Origin: Acephala macrosclerotiorum
Lineage: Eukaryota; Ascomycota; Leotiomycetes; Helotiales; Mollisiaceae
Reading direction: 5' to 3'
Assembly (NCBI GenBank): GCA_014904845.1
Contig: MU119265.1
Location: forward strand, 62,001 to 126,000
DNA: 64,000 nucleotides
The position numbers and the translations under genes are program-made. The number at the start of each line of letters is the position of its first letter. Within the stretch, counting starts at the first letter, position 1. Below the pieces are notes generated by a model, which was given only the letters and a program-made list of their open reading frames with translations, was not told the origin of the DNA and did no database searches. This document shows, in pieces, positions 1 through 13,865 of this stretch.

Positions 1-359
1 ACTGAATCTCCATATACACGCCTTAGACCTTGCGCTCGATTGTTCCTCGCACTGGCGTACATGGGATATGATGAGATCAAGTCATTGAGCTGTTTGATTG
101 CTGTTTGGTAGTTTGAGAGCGCGGAGTCAAGTGATGGGTCTGTGGAACTGGGTCGTAGCCCTGCGATCTGGAGCTCGGTTTGCTGAATTGAGGAGATGAT
201 CAAGCGTTCGGTCTGAGTAATCGTAGAGTACGTTTGAGGATCTTGGTAGTGTGGATCTTTTGGGAGAGAGGCATCGATGAGAAGTGGTGCTGAGGGACCT
301 GACTCAGGATCGGCGATTTTTTGAAGGATAGAGAGGTCGTGAGTCGTGAGAGATGCCAT
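1..359 (-). CDS. TTC36-like TPR protein, N-terminal 119 codons (runs off left edge)
   Basis: Reading the minus strand from the ATG at 359-357 gives about 119 codons with no stop up to the window edge. The N-terminus (MASLTTHDLSILQKIADPES) and the segment YASARNNRAQGLRRVYGDS near the edge match the layout of the tetratricopeptide repeat protein 36 family: a short 'VLxxIFNP' head followed by a TPR beginning with a YNNRAQ-like helix. The family has no known catalytic activity; in mouse TTC36 has been reported to bind and stabilise 4-hydroxyphenylpyruvate dioxygenase. Strikingly, the divergent neighbour here is exactly that enzyme, sharing an 832-bp intergenic region. No intron is seen in the visible part. 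The family call rests on motif recognition, not a search. Another small TPR protein is the main alternative. Confidence 0.7.
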   Translation of the reverse strand, partial: MASLTTHDLSILQKIADPESGPSAPLLIDASLPKDPHYQDPQTYSTITQTERLIISSIQQTELQIAGLRPSSTDPSLDSALSNYQTAIKQLNDLISSYPMYASARNNRAQGLRRVYGDS

Positions 360-2451
<2,092 letters not shown>

Positions 2452-3030
2452 GATTGGATGGGAGGGAATAGGGTTTGAGTGATTGGAGCGTTCCCATTGC
2501 ATAGTGCATAGCTTTGGTTGAGCTTGTAAGTTTTTAGCCGTTGAAATCAAGGTTTTGATCCTTATGCTCGAGAATCTGCACAGCGATGCGTATTCCTTTG
2601 TGAGATCGTCGTCTGATGTTGAAGTAATTGGCACTGAATCGGAGCCCTGAATTTCCAATAAAAATAAACAAGTTTTGCTGATATTGGAGTGGCGATTATA
2701 TGTCCAGTGAAATAATTGCTATATTTTATTGGGTCTGCCAAGTTGATGTTTCCCACGTTATGAAGAAAGTCCTTCCCTGGCTCGGTCATCTAGACTCAAA
2801 CAGCGCTCTCTCATGTTCCGTAAACAGTCACGAAACTTGTTCACAGCGAGAGCTGGCCAGGATACGGCCTCGATTGACAGCGCGATCCTCTCATCCTCGC
2901 TACGCCCCTTCAGCCCATAATCCCTCAATCAAACAGTCTCTGAACCTCACTTTCCGACCCTTTCCCAAACTACTCTCTTTTCCCCCTTCATTATGTAGAT
3001 GACCACCTGCGTATAGCTTCTGTTTTATCT

Positions 3031-3112
<82 letters not shown>

Positions 3113-5179
3113 GGGAGTGGAGACCTGCACAGAGGGGTCAAGGATAGATCATTCATGGAAAAGCAGAAGCTGCAGAAGCTGCAGAACATAGTAGCGTTGT
3201 AGGTTTTTTTCTTGCAAAGTGTTCTGCAGTCCAGGTTTCCACAAGCACGCTCATGGGAGGGAGTGCAGATCTTGTGTAAGGCAGACAGTGCAATGAGCGT
3301 GCGGGTGGCAAATCATGCTCACTCTTCCAATCTCTTTTCTCGACATCTAGAATCACGGTCTCAGTCGAGGAGAGGACCTCCTCACACAAAATGTAATAAG
3401 AGGTGGCGCCTTCAGCCCTGGGGCAAGTGTTCAGAAGCAACAAGCCCAGTGACGATAATGTTTTGTGTAACACGAATCAAATCTGGGTTCAGGCTTGAAT
3501 CCATGCTTTAATTCATCGTAGGTTATCATCGCGACTTAGGTGCACAGATATTGTGTTTTTCCCCTTATGCCATGAATCAATTGCCCGATGCGTCTGGAGG
3601 AATCAAAGCATTTTTCATCAAAAGAATCGGTTCCAGAATCCAAACATTTAGTGATTGCCTGATGGACCAACCTCAGAGCCAGCTGCGAGAGCCTTTGCTC
3701 GAAGAGTCATATACCTGCTGTTGACCATGTCTTTCGAGTATGATTTTCTGCCGGTTTTCTCCGTCTTCTTCTTCGCAATTATCTCATCCCTACTCACATT
3801 CTGCGATTCAGGTTCGTTATAGTCTTTGTATAGTCTCTCAAGAGTGCCATCTTCGAACTTTTGCCATCCAAATTCCGTTCCAGCTCTTGAACATAATTTC
3901 TCATCTACTGCCTATGAAGGGTAATCTGGTAATCCAATTCGTGAGTTCTCGCCCACACCTTCGGGTGGTGGCTCTCGTCTTAGAAACCATCGCCGTGAAT
4001 CCTTATCGTTTCATTGACGAACTTCGTGGAGAAACCGAACCCTGAATCCGGGGTAAAACCGCAGGAGATGTTGTATCTAGAGGTCACTTGTCAGTAGGCC
4101 TTTTCCTCCAGTCCTATGTACCAACCCATGTCGCTCTGCTTGCAAACCGCTAGAAGAATTTCATCAGGCAACATCGAAGGGCTCTCTAGAAGTGGATTCA
4201 AAAGACTCTGAGACATGGTGGAATCTTGAGGAGAGGATAGATTGCGGAGCTGGTAGAAAATCTAGATCTTGAGAAATTGTACTGCTCGTAGCGACTGCTG
4301 GGTTGCGAGCGCTCGTTGAGAAACTTGATACTTCAGAGATAGACTGGTTGAGGACTTTTGTAATTCTCATCGATGGTAATGAAGAGAAAGTAAGAGAAAC
4401 AAGAAGTGAGAAAGTGCTCTATTGATAATTCTTGAAACTCCCTATGAATCACAAGTGCTATCGAATGAAGTTATTCAGAGAAAGTTTTCAGCACCTTTGA
4501 ATCAAACTAGCAATGCGTTCGAGTAATGAATAAATCTCCATCACAGGGAGTATCAACAACACGCCTGGACCTAATTCGAGTATACACCTCGTCCGGCCTA
4601 TTAGCTATTACAGCTCCGTGCCAGTTGGTCTCTGTAAGACATCCCCAAAAGAGAGCACAATATTTTAACCTAACACGTCACTGAGCTCTTCGCGTCAAAT
4701 TATCACATCTTTCCCGGGCCTCAGAAACATGAAATAAGTGTCTTGATAGTTTGACCGAATAGTTTACATTTTTGGTTGGTGAGGGAAAACTCCCAAGAAG
4801 GTAATCGCAGCAAGCAGAAAGACTTGTTTTTGACCGTCTAGGGTACTATGGTCATCCTACTCCACGCCCATGAAAAGACCCCGCCTACCGAAAAAGCAGA
4901 GTGTGATCCACGCAACCAACATTCCATACAAGGTGAAGCTAATTAGCTGAAAAGCCCGCCCCCGAAACACCCTCGAGATTATACTCTGTACAACAAGGTG
5001 GATAATTGTACAAAAAAGACATTATCGTGACAATCAAAGAAAAAAGGTATAGCAGCAGCGAAGACGGTGCTGGAAGAAGGTAGTGATCAACCAACGTTGA
5101 CTCACTGACGATACTGTACAATACATGAAGGAGACAGAACTTTTCTGAAAATGAAATCGAGAGACCCCTATGAATTCCA
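2452..5179. other. Intergenic stretch without a supportable gene
   Basis: 2.7 kb between the 3' ends of HPPD and the large F-box gene. Frames of up to about 110 codons occur (for example 3740-4045 plus and 4164-4370 minus), but none has a recognisable domain, a good start context or a splice-linked continuation. It contains the (TTG)n microsatellite and presumably both 3' UTRs. A poorly conserved small gene cannot be excluded. Confidence 0.5.
3031..3112 (+). repeat. (TTG)n microsatellite, about 27 uninterrupted units
   Basis: A perfect trinucleotide tract of 82 bp in intergenic DNA, followed by GGGAGTGG. Read on the minus strand it gives poly-Thr or similar peptides that I take to be artefacts. 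Its length and purity predict length polymorphism between strains. Confidence 0.97.
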
Positions 5180-8100
5180 TCATTGATACCTGGCTTGTCG
5201 AACAGGAGCGGGAGCTGGGCCAGAACCAGGAACTGGCTGTCTCGGATCATATTCTTCGTACTGAGGCTCTGCACGCTCAGCCCGAGCCATCAGCGCACGA
5301 CTCTCATAGACAGGTTGGCGAGAATAGATCTCATCTTCGTAGTACACCGGCTCAGGCTCCCGACGAACAGGTCTCCGAATCATGTAGTCGCCTTGAGGAT
5401 CTGCAACTCGGACATATTCATAAGCAGGCTCAGCGTACTGAGGAGGCGCACGAGGTCGAGGTTCATCGGCATAGACGCGATAGTACTCTTGACGAGGAGG
5501 GGGTCTCTCGTAAGCGATCTCCTCCCCAGAGTGAGCTTGATGGGGAGTTCGCGCGCGATAGACAGGCTCTTGACGTAGGGGTGGAGCTCCAGGGGAGCGT
5601 TCACGATATTCTCCGGGTTGTGGGCCCATCTTAACGTATACTGGTGACCTTGAACGTGCACGATCGTTCTCGAGTCGGGCACTCTCGTATCTAGCGTATC
5701 TGCTAGGTGTTCGGTGAGTGCTATTGCTGCTACCTTGTCTCTCGTCACGGTAGACAACATTGTTCAGCTTGTAGCGGCGATCGACTAATTCGGGTGATCG
5801 ATCTCGTACAACTGGTTCAGGCATAGAGTCCATATATCGGTCGTCGTATGCATAGGTTCGTGGCTGTCGTGGTGCTGAGGCCCGCTCGTGAATAACATAC
5901 TCGTCTTCAACAGCAGGATTGACAACTCGCCGACTACTCGAGATAAATCGTTCGTCTTCATCGTACTCCCGTGGACGGCGTTGAGCCTCTGCAGATGGTT
6001 GATAAGCTCTGGTGCTCTCGTTGCGATCAGCTTCCCACGTCGGCCGGCGTTCTGGCTCATGGATAGCCTTGGGTGCTCCCATTATGCCCTCACCAGGTTG
6101 GAAATTGTCCAGAAAGCGCTCAGCCTCGGTGCTAGCTTCGTCTATTGGTTTTGTGCGAGAAGCTGCAGGATGAGAGCCATTTTCGGGACGTACTTCACCG
6201 TCCTCTGATCCAGTCTCGACTTGCTCTTCTCGGATTGGCTGTCGTTCCCGAGCTTGTTGTGCATGTTGCGAGATCTGAGCAACCACATCGATGATGCGAT
6301 TTTGCTGGGCTGTGGCATCTTCTGCTGGTCGTGCGGCCGCCTCTCTTGAAGGGCCTCCACGTTCATCAAGCAATGGCAATTCTCGATTTGATTGGAATGA
6401 TTGAGAATTTGTGACCCGATACTCTCTTGCAGGGTGTACCATTTCAGGCTCCTCGTACCTCAAGGCTTGAGGCTCGCGTCTCACACGATACTCGACCTCG
6501 TCAGGGTTACGATAGCGGGGCTGTCTATCCAAATATATCGGAGCTTCATCACGAACAACGACACGTTCATATTCCGCAACTGGGATGCCATATGAGGATG
6601 ATGGCCTGCGTTCCCCATACGGGCGTTCTGTATGATCATAGACTTCTCTGCGAGGCTCATCCTCGTAGCGATGATATCGCTGCACGGGCTCCTCTTCCTT
6701 AATGAAGGCTCTTTCCCCAGTCGGCCGGCTCTTGCGTGGAGCTTTGTAAACAGGTGGTTGACTCAATGAAACGTTGCCAGGATTGTGAGGATCATATTCT
6801 CCACTGTCGGGTTGTGCGTTTCCAGGAATTGATGGTCTGCCTCTCTCAACGGTGGCATAGTATTTGTCGTGATTATCTTGAGATGGTGCGAGTTCAGGGT
6901 AAGAACTGGGTTCTGCTCTATCTTCGTAATACCCATTGAAGCTATTTCGTGATTCCTCTGCTTGGGTCTCTGGAACGGAAACAAGCTCTGGTAGCGCATC
7001 GGTAAAAAGCTTCAACTTCTGATCATCCATGGCTGGAGCATTGACGACAGATGTCAGTTTGGACATATCCGGAAGATCTACCATGTCCCTCGTCCAATCC
7101 GGGGTGTGAACCATCGTATTATGTGGTAATCCTTGCTCATGGACGGAATGGAAATGGCTGACAAGTTGAGGAAAAGAAAAATGCTTCTTTTGAGCAGACG
7201 TAGAGCCAACCATACCTAAGCTGCATGCTTTGCATAGAAGACCATTGACATTCCTGACTGGACGCATATCCTTGTTGTTGGACAATCCATCGACGAGCAT
7301 GGAGAGTGGAGGATCTTCTTGGAATGTGGCCCGAAATCTCTGGAGAATATGATAGATGATCGTGTAAACCTTGAGGGCCCCGGGAACTTCCTTCAGGTTT
7401 CCAATTGAACTCCAAAGTTGACGGGCATTCTTGGCCAGTTCTTGGAGTTGAGCAGAATATTCCTCGGTCTTTTGTGGAGGTTGTGTATAACTTGCAGGTG
7501 TATATGAAGCTGTTTGATTATAAGACGAGCCATACTCACTGGTAGGGGGAAGATATGGTTGTTGTTGGACCGACATTTCCTCACTTGTCGTAGGATATTG
7601 CGAGGTGTCATGCGGCGATGTGTACATGCCGTGGGTGGTAGATGGGTATTGGCTGCTATAGTTTTGCTGCGGATATCCTTGAGAGACATCATTGTAGCCT
7701 GAATTGACAGAAAGTGGAGGTGGAACGGAGTATTGTGGAGCTTGATATCCTGTAGAAGGATCTTGATACACCGAAGGGGGAGCGTAAGACCCGTTTTGAG
7801 GTGCCGAATATTGGTCTCCATACTGAGGATTTCCATAATAAGGACCCGAATTCTCCTGGTATCCATGCGGATTGGATGCTTGTGGCGGCGCAGAAACAGG
7901 CGCCGGTTGATACCCACCATAACCATAAGCCTGCTGCATTGGGGGCGGGCCTGAGTATGGAACACTGGCATTTGGCACAGCAGAATAGTAAGGCTTCGGC
8001 GTCATACTGGAAGGTTCCGGATTGAACGGGGGATATTCAGGCCATTCAGATTTCCAATGGACAACCACGCTTCCAGAACTCAGGGCATTCGTATGTTTGG

Positions 8101-10375
8101 CCGCAAAGTGTTGAATAACACCCTCAAATCCATAGTACTTGGACGCATATTCGCAAGCATTGCAAAGAAAAAGTTCCTTACGGTGTACCTCAGTATATGG
8201 CTTGACCTTGGTGTCAAAGACCCATTTCATATTCTCCAAAATAAGTTTCCGGGTGTAGGGGCCGTTAGGAGGATCTGCTTCTGGTTCCCTTCCAGTTGCA
8301 CGGATTGCTGCATCATCTTTGGCTGTCTCGGCATAAAATCTCTTCCGGACGTACATTAAGACCTCCGCTGCAAAGTGCGGAGACGTCTCATAGGATACCT
8401 TCCCTCCACCATTCCACCCATCACGGATGATCTCATCGGCATACCCACCAATCCGGGCGCGTAGAGGAGCCTGGATATCGTCCCATTCCCGGTCCACAAG
8501 ATCCTTGGAGTCAGATCTGGCTTGCGTGTCTTGGAAACGACGCTCCTGCTCTTGAACCACTCGGGTCTGAGCAAGTCTATCATTTTCTCGTTGTTCAGCT
8601 TCCTCGCGCTGGGAGAGAAGTCTTGGTTCCAACACCTCCCAAGCCGAGTCAGTCACGGGCTGAATGATCTGAATAGCAGCTTGAAATGAGGGCATGTGCG
8701 CCAAGACTGCAGCAGTGATGGGTGGGTTCAGCAGCATGCATCGCCTTTCGATCTCCTCTTTCCGAGCTAGTTTCAGTTTAGCGACCTCGTCCTTTGTTCT
8801 TTCATGCTTGGGAACTTGAGGTTGGCGAGGGGTGTAGGATGCAAACCCATTCTGTACCGGAGATCCAAACCGAGGCGGCCCTGCATTTGCTTCAAGACCG
8901 GCCAAGTCAGTACGTCTTAAATTTAGGTCAGGGCTGTCAAACTCACCAATAATGCTGTGAACCGGCATCGGAAGTGGATGCATCGAGTTGTTTGGAAGAT
9001 GAGGTGGTTTTGGCAGGGAACCATTGGTCTGAAGCATTGGTAGGTTGCTATTTGTCGTTGACGATGTAAAAGCGCTTCTCGCCGTGGCGGTTCGTAACAA
9101 TCTGCTGGCGGCTTCTATAGCCTCCAAGTTGCGCATACGAGTCACGCCCCCCTGGAGCTCCCAACGTTCCCATCGGGCTGCATCGTTTTTCTTTTCCTGT
9201 CCTTGACCATCCAAACCTTTCAACCATTCTTCTGCTGTTGCGGATCCCAGTGCCTTTACTTCCTCGAACTTGGCTTTTATCGCTTCAATTTGAGATGTGA
9301 AGTAATGCTTTGTAACTTGTATGCCGGTTGGTTGCTGTTGCCCGCTTTGGAGCGTCGACGAGGGAATAGCGTGGAGTTCGTTGGTAAGGAAGATGAATGG
9401 TAGAGCAGCCAATAAAGGCGAGGGAATAGAGGAGGATAGAAGTAAATCGATTTCCTGAATACACAATCAGTTCCGACCTAGGGAGTAAAGTGAAGAAGCA
9501 TTGCCTACCTTCATGGATTGCTTCTGTAAACAAGGGCCGCAGGCGCGAATCTCGAATGACCAGATGGGACTAACACCGTTTTCACCAGGGCCTGGATGCC
9601 ACGGATCAACGGGGGCTGAGTTGGGCTGCCTCTTTTTGCCGCAAAACTGGCACTTGGTGCTACATGCTAATTTCCACATATCCAATTCGGACTTTCCCAG
9701 TAAAGGATTTGGTAAAGTAGGCAGATTATAAAGACTTCTCGAAGCTCGCCAAATGGACATCGGTGCGAGAACTTTGGTGGCTGATATGGAAAGAGGTTCA
9801 TGGGAGGAACCTAACGAAGAAGGATCAAGATAGGCATTGAAAGATTTGTTGACTTGCAACAGAATACCCAAAACTCTTGGGGGGCAGAAAGTAAATATGT
9901 GATGCCAAATCTCAGCTGGCAGAAGAGATCGGTCCTCTTGTAAGCTTCCTTCTGCTGTCCAATGCCGCTGGAGGGCAGTATCCGGCTTAAGTCGCTTCCG
10001 TACTTCAAAGCCAACTTCATGCTGATCGATACCATGTGCAGTGTCTTCTGCGTCGGAGAACTTGCGCTTCTTGGATGTCTCTCCTGTGGTATCCGGACTT
10101 TGAAAAGGAGTAGTTTCTGGGGCCTGTAAACCGTCGGTCACTTGTGGGGGTACAACATCCATATCTTCTCCTTCCTCGTCGTCTGAGTCCGCAGACATAG
10201 AGATGTCGGATTCCGAGTCGTCATTGTCGATTATTGTAGTTTTGTCCATTGTGGAGGGGTTCTGATTTTCGCTCATGCTCGATATGGCCTGCGCAGGAGT
10301 GGAGTCAGCAGAAGTAGAGTCTGCCGATGATGAATCCGTGCTGTCCGTAGATATATCGCTGCCTGGCGACTCCAT
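5180..10375 (-). CDS. Large F-box protein with zinc-finger motifs and a long low-complexity tail
   Basis: Complement join(5180..9454, 9509..10375), about 1713 aa. The 54-bp intron 9455-9508 (GTAGGC..CAG) joins the two open frames in phase 0 after a Lys codon (QSMK|EIDLLL). I chose ATG 10375 because the frame above it has only a GTG. Domains: acidic Ser-rich N-terminus (1-120); F-box near 151-185 (LLPAEIWHHIFTF); a zinc-binding cluster with CSTKCQFC at 238-245 and CGPC near 279-282; two C2H2-like fingers, CNAC..HFAAKH near 720 and CKAC..HFHSVH near 1030-1062; a Tyr/Gln/Pro/Gly-rich prion-like stretch near 780-940; then about 500 residues rich in Arg, Glu, Pro and Tyr with RS-like pieces (DRSPEL, RARSRSPVY). 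F-box proteins are substrate adaptors of SCF ubiquitin ligases; the target is unknown, and the RS-rich tail may point to nuclear RNA metabolism (inference). A second, in-frame intron at 8881-8946 is likely (see findings). Confidence 0.85.
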
Positions 10376-11202
10376 TGTTTCCCTACTTGACACGAGGAAC
10401 TATGTACCGGGCTGGGAATGGCCACTGAGATTAGACTCCTTGGTACCAACTGAAAAGAAAGACAATAGAAAAGGATACGACGCAAGCCGATTGTATAACG
10501 ATCTCTGACCAAATACAACGAACCATGGGAGATATTGTGCGAGCATTAGACTGGCAAAAGTGCCTCGAGTGTCTGCAGAGGAAAAGGGCACTGCGTCATG
10601 CCCATGCGAATTTTGCGATGCAGCTAGCGACAGAATGCTGCAAGATCGCAAAGAGAGTGAAGCAGAGGCAGCAGTAGCCGCTGCGGCGAGAGATGGAAAA
10701 CGAAGTGGAAGAGGAGAGAAGTTGACTTCGGGGCGTACTGACAGTGTTATGTATTCGATTCTCTGGTCGTCCTTCTTGGACGGGGCGAGTATGAAATGCG
10801 AAAATAAGGCGAACGAGAATGATTGGTGCTCGGCCTTCGTGGATGAACTGTCTCTTTATGCCACGGCTCAGGGCATATGAGAATCGTGTTTGAGGTGAAG
10901 CAAAGAGGAAGTGGGTTATCGAAGGCCATCTTGGCTTGATTTCTGCAGGTGCTGAAACTTCAGACGTTCACCTAACCAAAAGGGGCTTACGGCCATTCTT
11001 TCAAAGACCCGTCAGCATTTAGAACATACAGTGTGAGCATATTGAAGTTTGAGCCTTAAGGCACCCAAACACAGCCTCGATGGCTACAGTGAATCGGGCA
11101 CCAAACGAATGACGCAGGCTTTCAAGGCAACATCTCAGCACAAGGAGAGCTTTGCACGCTGCACTTGCACCCTTTCATTCCTTTACCATTTCATCTGCAA
11201 TC
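10376..11202. promoter_or_regulatory. Divergent promoter region, F-box gene / abp1
   Basis: 827 bp between the two start codons. No convincing coding frame; a 106-codon plus-strand frame at 10560-10880 has no recognisable feature and sits where the two 5' UTRs are expected. No clear TATA element was seen for either gene. Confidence 0.45.
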
Positions 11203-13865
11203 ATGGCTTCCTTAAACACGTCCACAAACGGCCCCTCCATTAAATCCTCGTATCAAGGTGTGGTCAATTCTGCAGCACCTTCCGGAGCCGCCGCGAACTC
11301 GCCGACTTATGGACAATGGGCAATATTCTCAGTCTCAGCCCCTCTTGTCAACGCATTCCAGCAAGACAGTGGTGGGAAGGAAAGTGTCTTGAAGGTTCAG
11401 GGCAAAGGCGGTAGGATTAATCGGATCAAAATTTCAACATACGGCGGTGACTGATTTGCTGAAACAGAGGGGGAGCTCATTGACATGATCGAGGACTTCT
11501 CAGAAGGACGGGTACAATTCGCCTTTGTCAAAGTCAAAGATCCCAATACCACCTTGCCAAAATACGTCTTGATCGGATGGGTGAGTACTACTGGGTAGAT
11601 GCTCTGTTGTCAATTGCTTACTATGGCCAGTGCGGAGAGGGCGTGCCTGAGAGAACGAAAGGCTACTTCACAAGTCATCTTGCCGCTGTCTCAAAGATCC
11701 TTCATGTATACTTCCCAATCCATACACTCTATAGGCATGGTACTAATAGATTTTGTAGGGTTACCATGTCCAAATCACAGCCCGTTCCGATCGCGACCTC
11801 AGACCCGAAAGCATTGTCCAGAAAGTTGCGGATGCCTCTGGCGCGAAATATTCCTCGAGTAGTGCTCCCCCTCCATCATCATCTGGTCCTCCCCCTCTAC
11901 TGGCCTCCAAGCCAGTCTTCAACCCTACGCGATCAAGCGGTACTTCAGGTTTCAATCCTTTGGCGAGCTCGAGATCAAGACTGAATGCGAGTGTGGACGA
12001 CGATGGATGGGGTGCTGATGCCCCACCAGTGACAAGATCTCAACTCGAGAAGGTTCAGCCTGCGTACAAGCCAACCAAGGTCAACATGGCAGAATTGACG
12101 AAGCAGAAGCCCGAGCCCTCGCGATTCAATGGCAGCAGCCGAACAGATGAAAATACCGGTTCAGATGTTGTCAGAGGTGGCTATCAACCTATTGGCAAAG
12201 TCGATATCGCGGCTATCCGTGCCCAGGCCAAGAATAGCGGGGATGACCGCCCAACGATTGTGAAAGGAGCATACGAACCAGTAGGAAAGGTAGACATCGC
12301 AGCTATAAAAGCAAGAGCGCAGAAGCCTTCGGATGATGGACCTCGACAGCTCTCGCCTGCTGCTACTGGAACTTCTGCTGCAAGCGATGAGCCAAAGTCT
12401 CTCGCAGACCGATCCGCTGCTTTCTCCCAATCAGAAAGACTTACATCCATGCCTAAGCCCAAAGTTGCAAACAGATTTGGATCGAGCGCGTCCAACTTCA
12501 CTGGTACCAAAGCACCAACTCCTGGAGCATTCGGCCTTCAATCGGCTCCTGCAAATGCTGTGCCCGCACCTGTAGGAGCTGTAAGCAAGACCTTTGCCAA
12601 CGAGGGAGGCAAAACACCAGCACAAATTTGGCAAGAGAAGAAGGCTCGCGAACGAGGTCTAAGTGGAGCTGGACATGTTGTACCAAGCATGACTTCACCC
12701 ATTCAGAGTCAAACTAGCGGAGGAGGGGAGTGGAAGAGTGGCTATAGTGGCAAATCCTGGGCCCCAGTTGCTACAAATGCCACTGGTCGGTCAGGAACTG
12801 GAAGCATCGGTCAGCAACGAACAGGCGAAGACCTACATGAAGAAGAAGAAGCTCCGTCATCGCCAGCTGGAGGTATCAGCGCCATCCGAGACAGATTCAA
12901 AGGCGGTGCGCCAATGGGGGCACCAAGCATGGCAAGATCAACGACAGGCGAGCAATCTCCGCCGCCTCCTATCAACATGTCGACCAGACCAACTGGTGGC
13001 GTTGCTATGCCAGGTCTGCCTTCACGACCACGTCCGCATGAAGGCGAGGAAGAGGAACAGAGCCGACCAAACATCCCTCCCCCACCAGCTGTTCCACGCA
13101 GTCCTACACCAGAGCCAGAGGAACGCGAATCATCCCCAGTCCGAATCGCCATGCCCGTTTCTCGAAGCAAAGAGCCCGAGATGGAAGCAACGGAGGAGCT
13201 CCATCCGCCCCCAGCTCTTCCAACCAACATGGGTCGTGACGTGCCTCGAGAAGCAGAATCCGATGAAGAGCCAGAGGGTCATGATACTGCACGCGGTGCT
13301 AGTGCAGCCATGGCTCAAGCTTCGTTCCCGCAAGCTGCCACTACCAACCAAGGCTCACATGCAAGTGGCAGGCGAGCTCTTATCCAGTACGACTACGAGA
13401 AAGCCGAAGACAACGAGCTTGAACTCACGGAAGGCGAGTATGTAACGAACATTGAGATGGTTGATGATGATTGGTGGATGGGCACGAACTCTAAGGGCGA
13501 GAGTGGTCTTTTCCCAAGCAATTATGTCGAGCTTGTTGAGGGTGATGAAGGTGGTGCGGCAGAGCCTGAGCCAGAACCTGCTCATGCTCCAGCACAGGCT
13601 CCAAGACCTGCTGCTGCTCCAGCCCCGTCTGCAGGACCAAGTGCTACTGCACTGTACGACTATGAGGCTGCGGAGGACAATGAACTGAGCTTTGATGAAG
13701 GGGCCAAAATCACTTCTTTGGTAAGCTTACATTCTTCTCATGCTTAGCATGTATAGGACACTGATTATGAGCCAGCAATTTTTAGATCCAGATTGGTGGA
13801 TGGGAACAAATTCCAAGGGCGAAAGTGGACTCTTCCCTGCCAATTATGTACAACTTGATGAATAA
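11203..13865 (+). CDS. abp1: Actin-binding protein Abp1 (ADF-H domain, two SH3 domains)
   Basis: join(11203..11410, 11468..11580, 11631..11705, 11759..13720, 13776..13865); all phases close, giving 815 aa. Introns are 50-57 nt with good sites; the third has a TACTAAT-type branch. The N-terminal ADF/cofilin-homology domain (about 1-150) includes YGQWAIFSVSAPLVNAFQQD, VQFAFVKVKDPNTTLPKYVL and CGEGVPERTKGYFTSHL. The middle is disordered and Pro/Ser-rich, with two copies of a GxYxPxGKVDIAAI motif and an AQIWQEKKARERG motif conserved in fungal Abp1. Two SH3 domains close the protein (about 672-725 and 760-813), each with ALYDYE-like and DWWMGTNSKGESGLFP segments; the second needs the last intron removed to read QFLDPDWWMG. 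Abp1 works in cortical actin patches, linking Arp2/3-driven actin assembly to endocytosis. Neighbour on the left is the divergent F-box gene. Confidence 0.95.

Noticed and set aside
2900..3130. Minus-strand frame with a poly-Thr run
   Set aside because: Produced by the (TTG)n microsatellite.
3740..4045. 101-codon plus-strand frame
   Set aside because: No domain, no splice partner, composition not clearly coding.
7137..7971. Minus-strand frames inside the F-box gene in another phase
   Set aside because: Overlap the long, domain-bearing frame; they arise from its low-complexity repeats.
12738..13445. 235-codon plus-strand frame within abp1
   Set aside because: Alternate frame of the Pro-rich part of abp1, whose own frame is supported by both SH3 domains.
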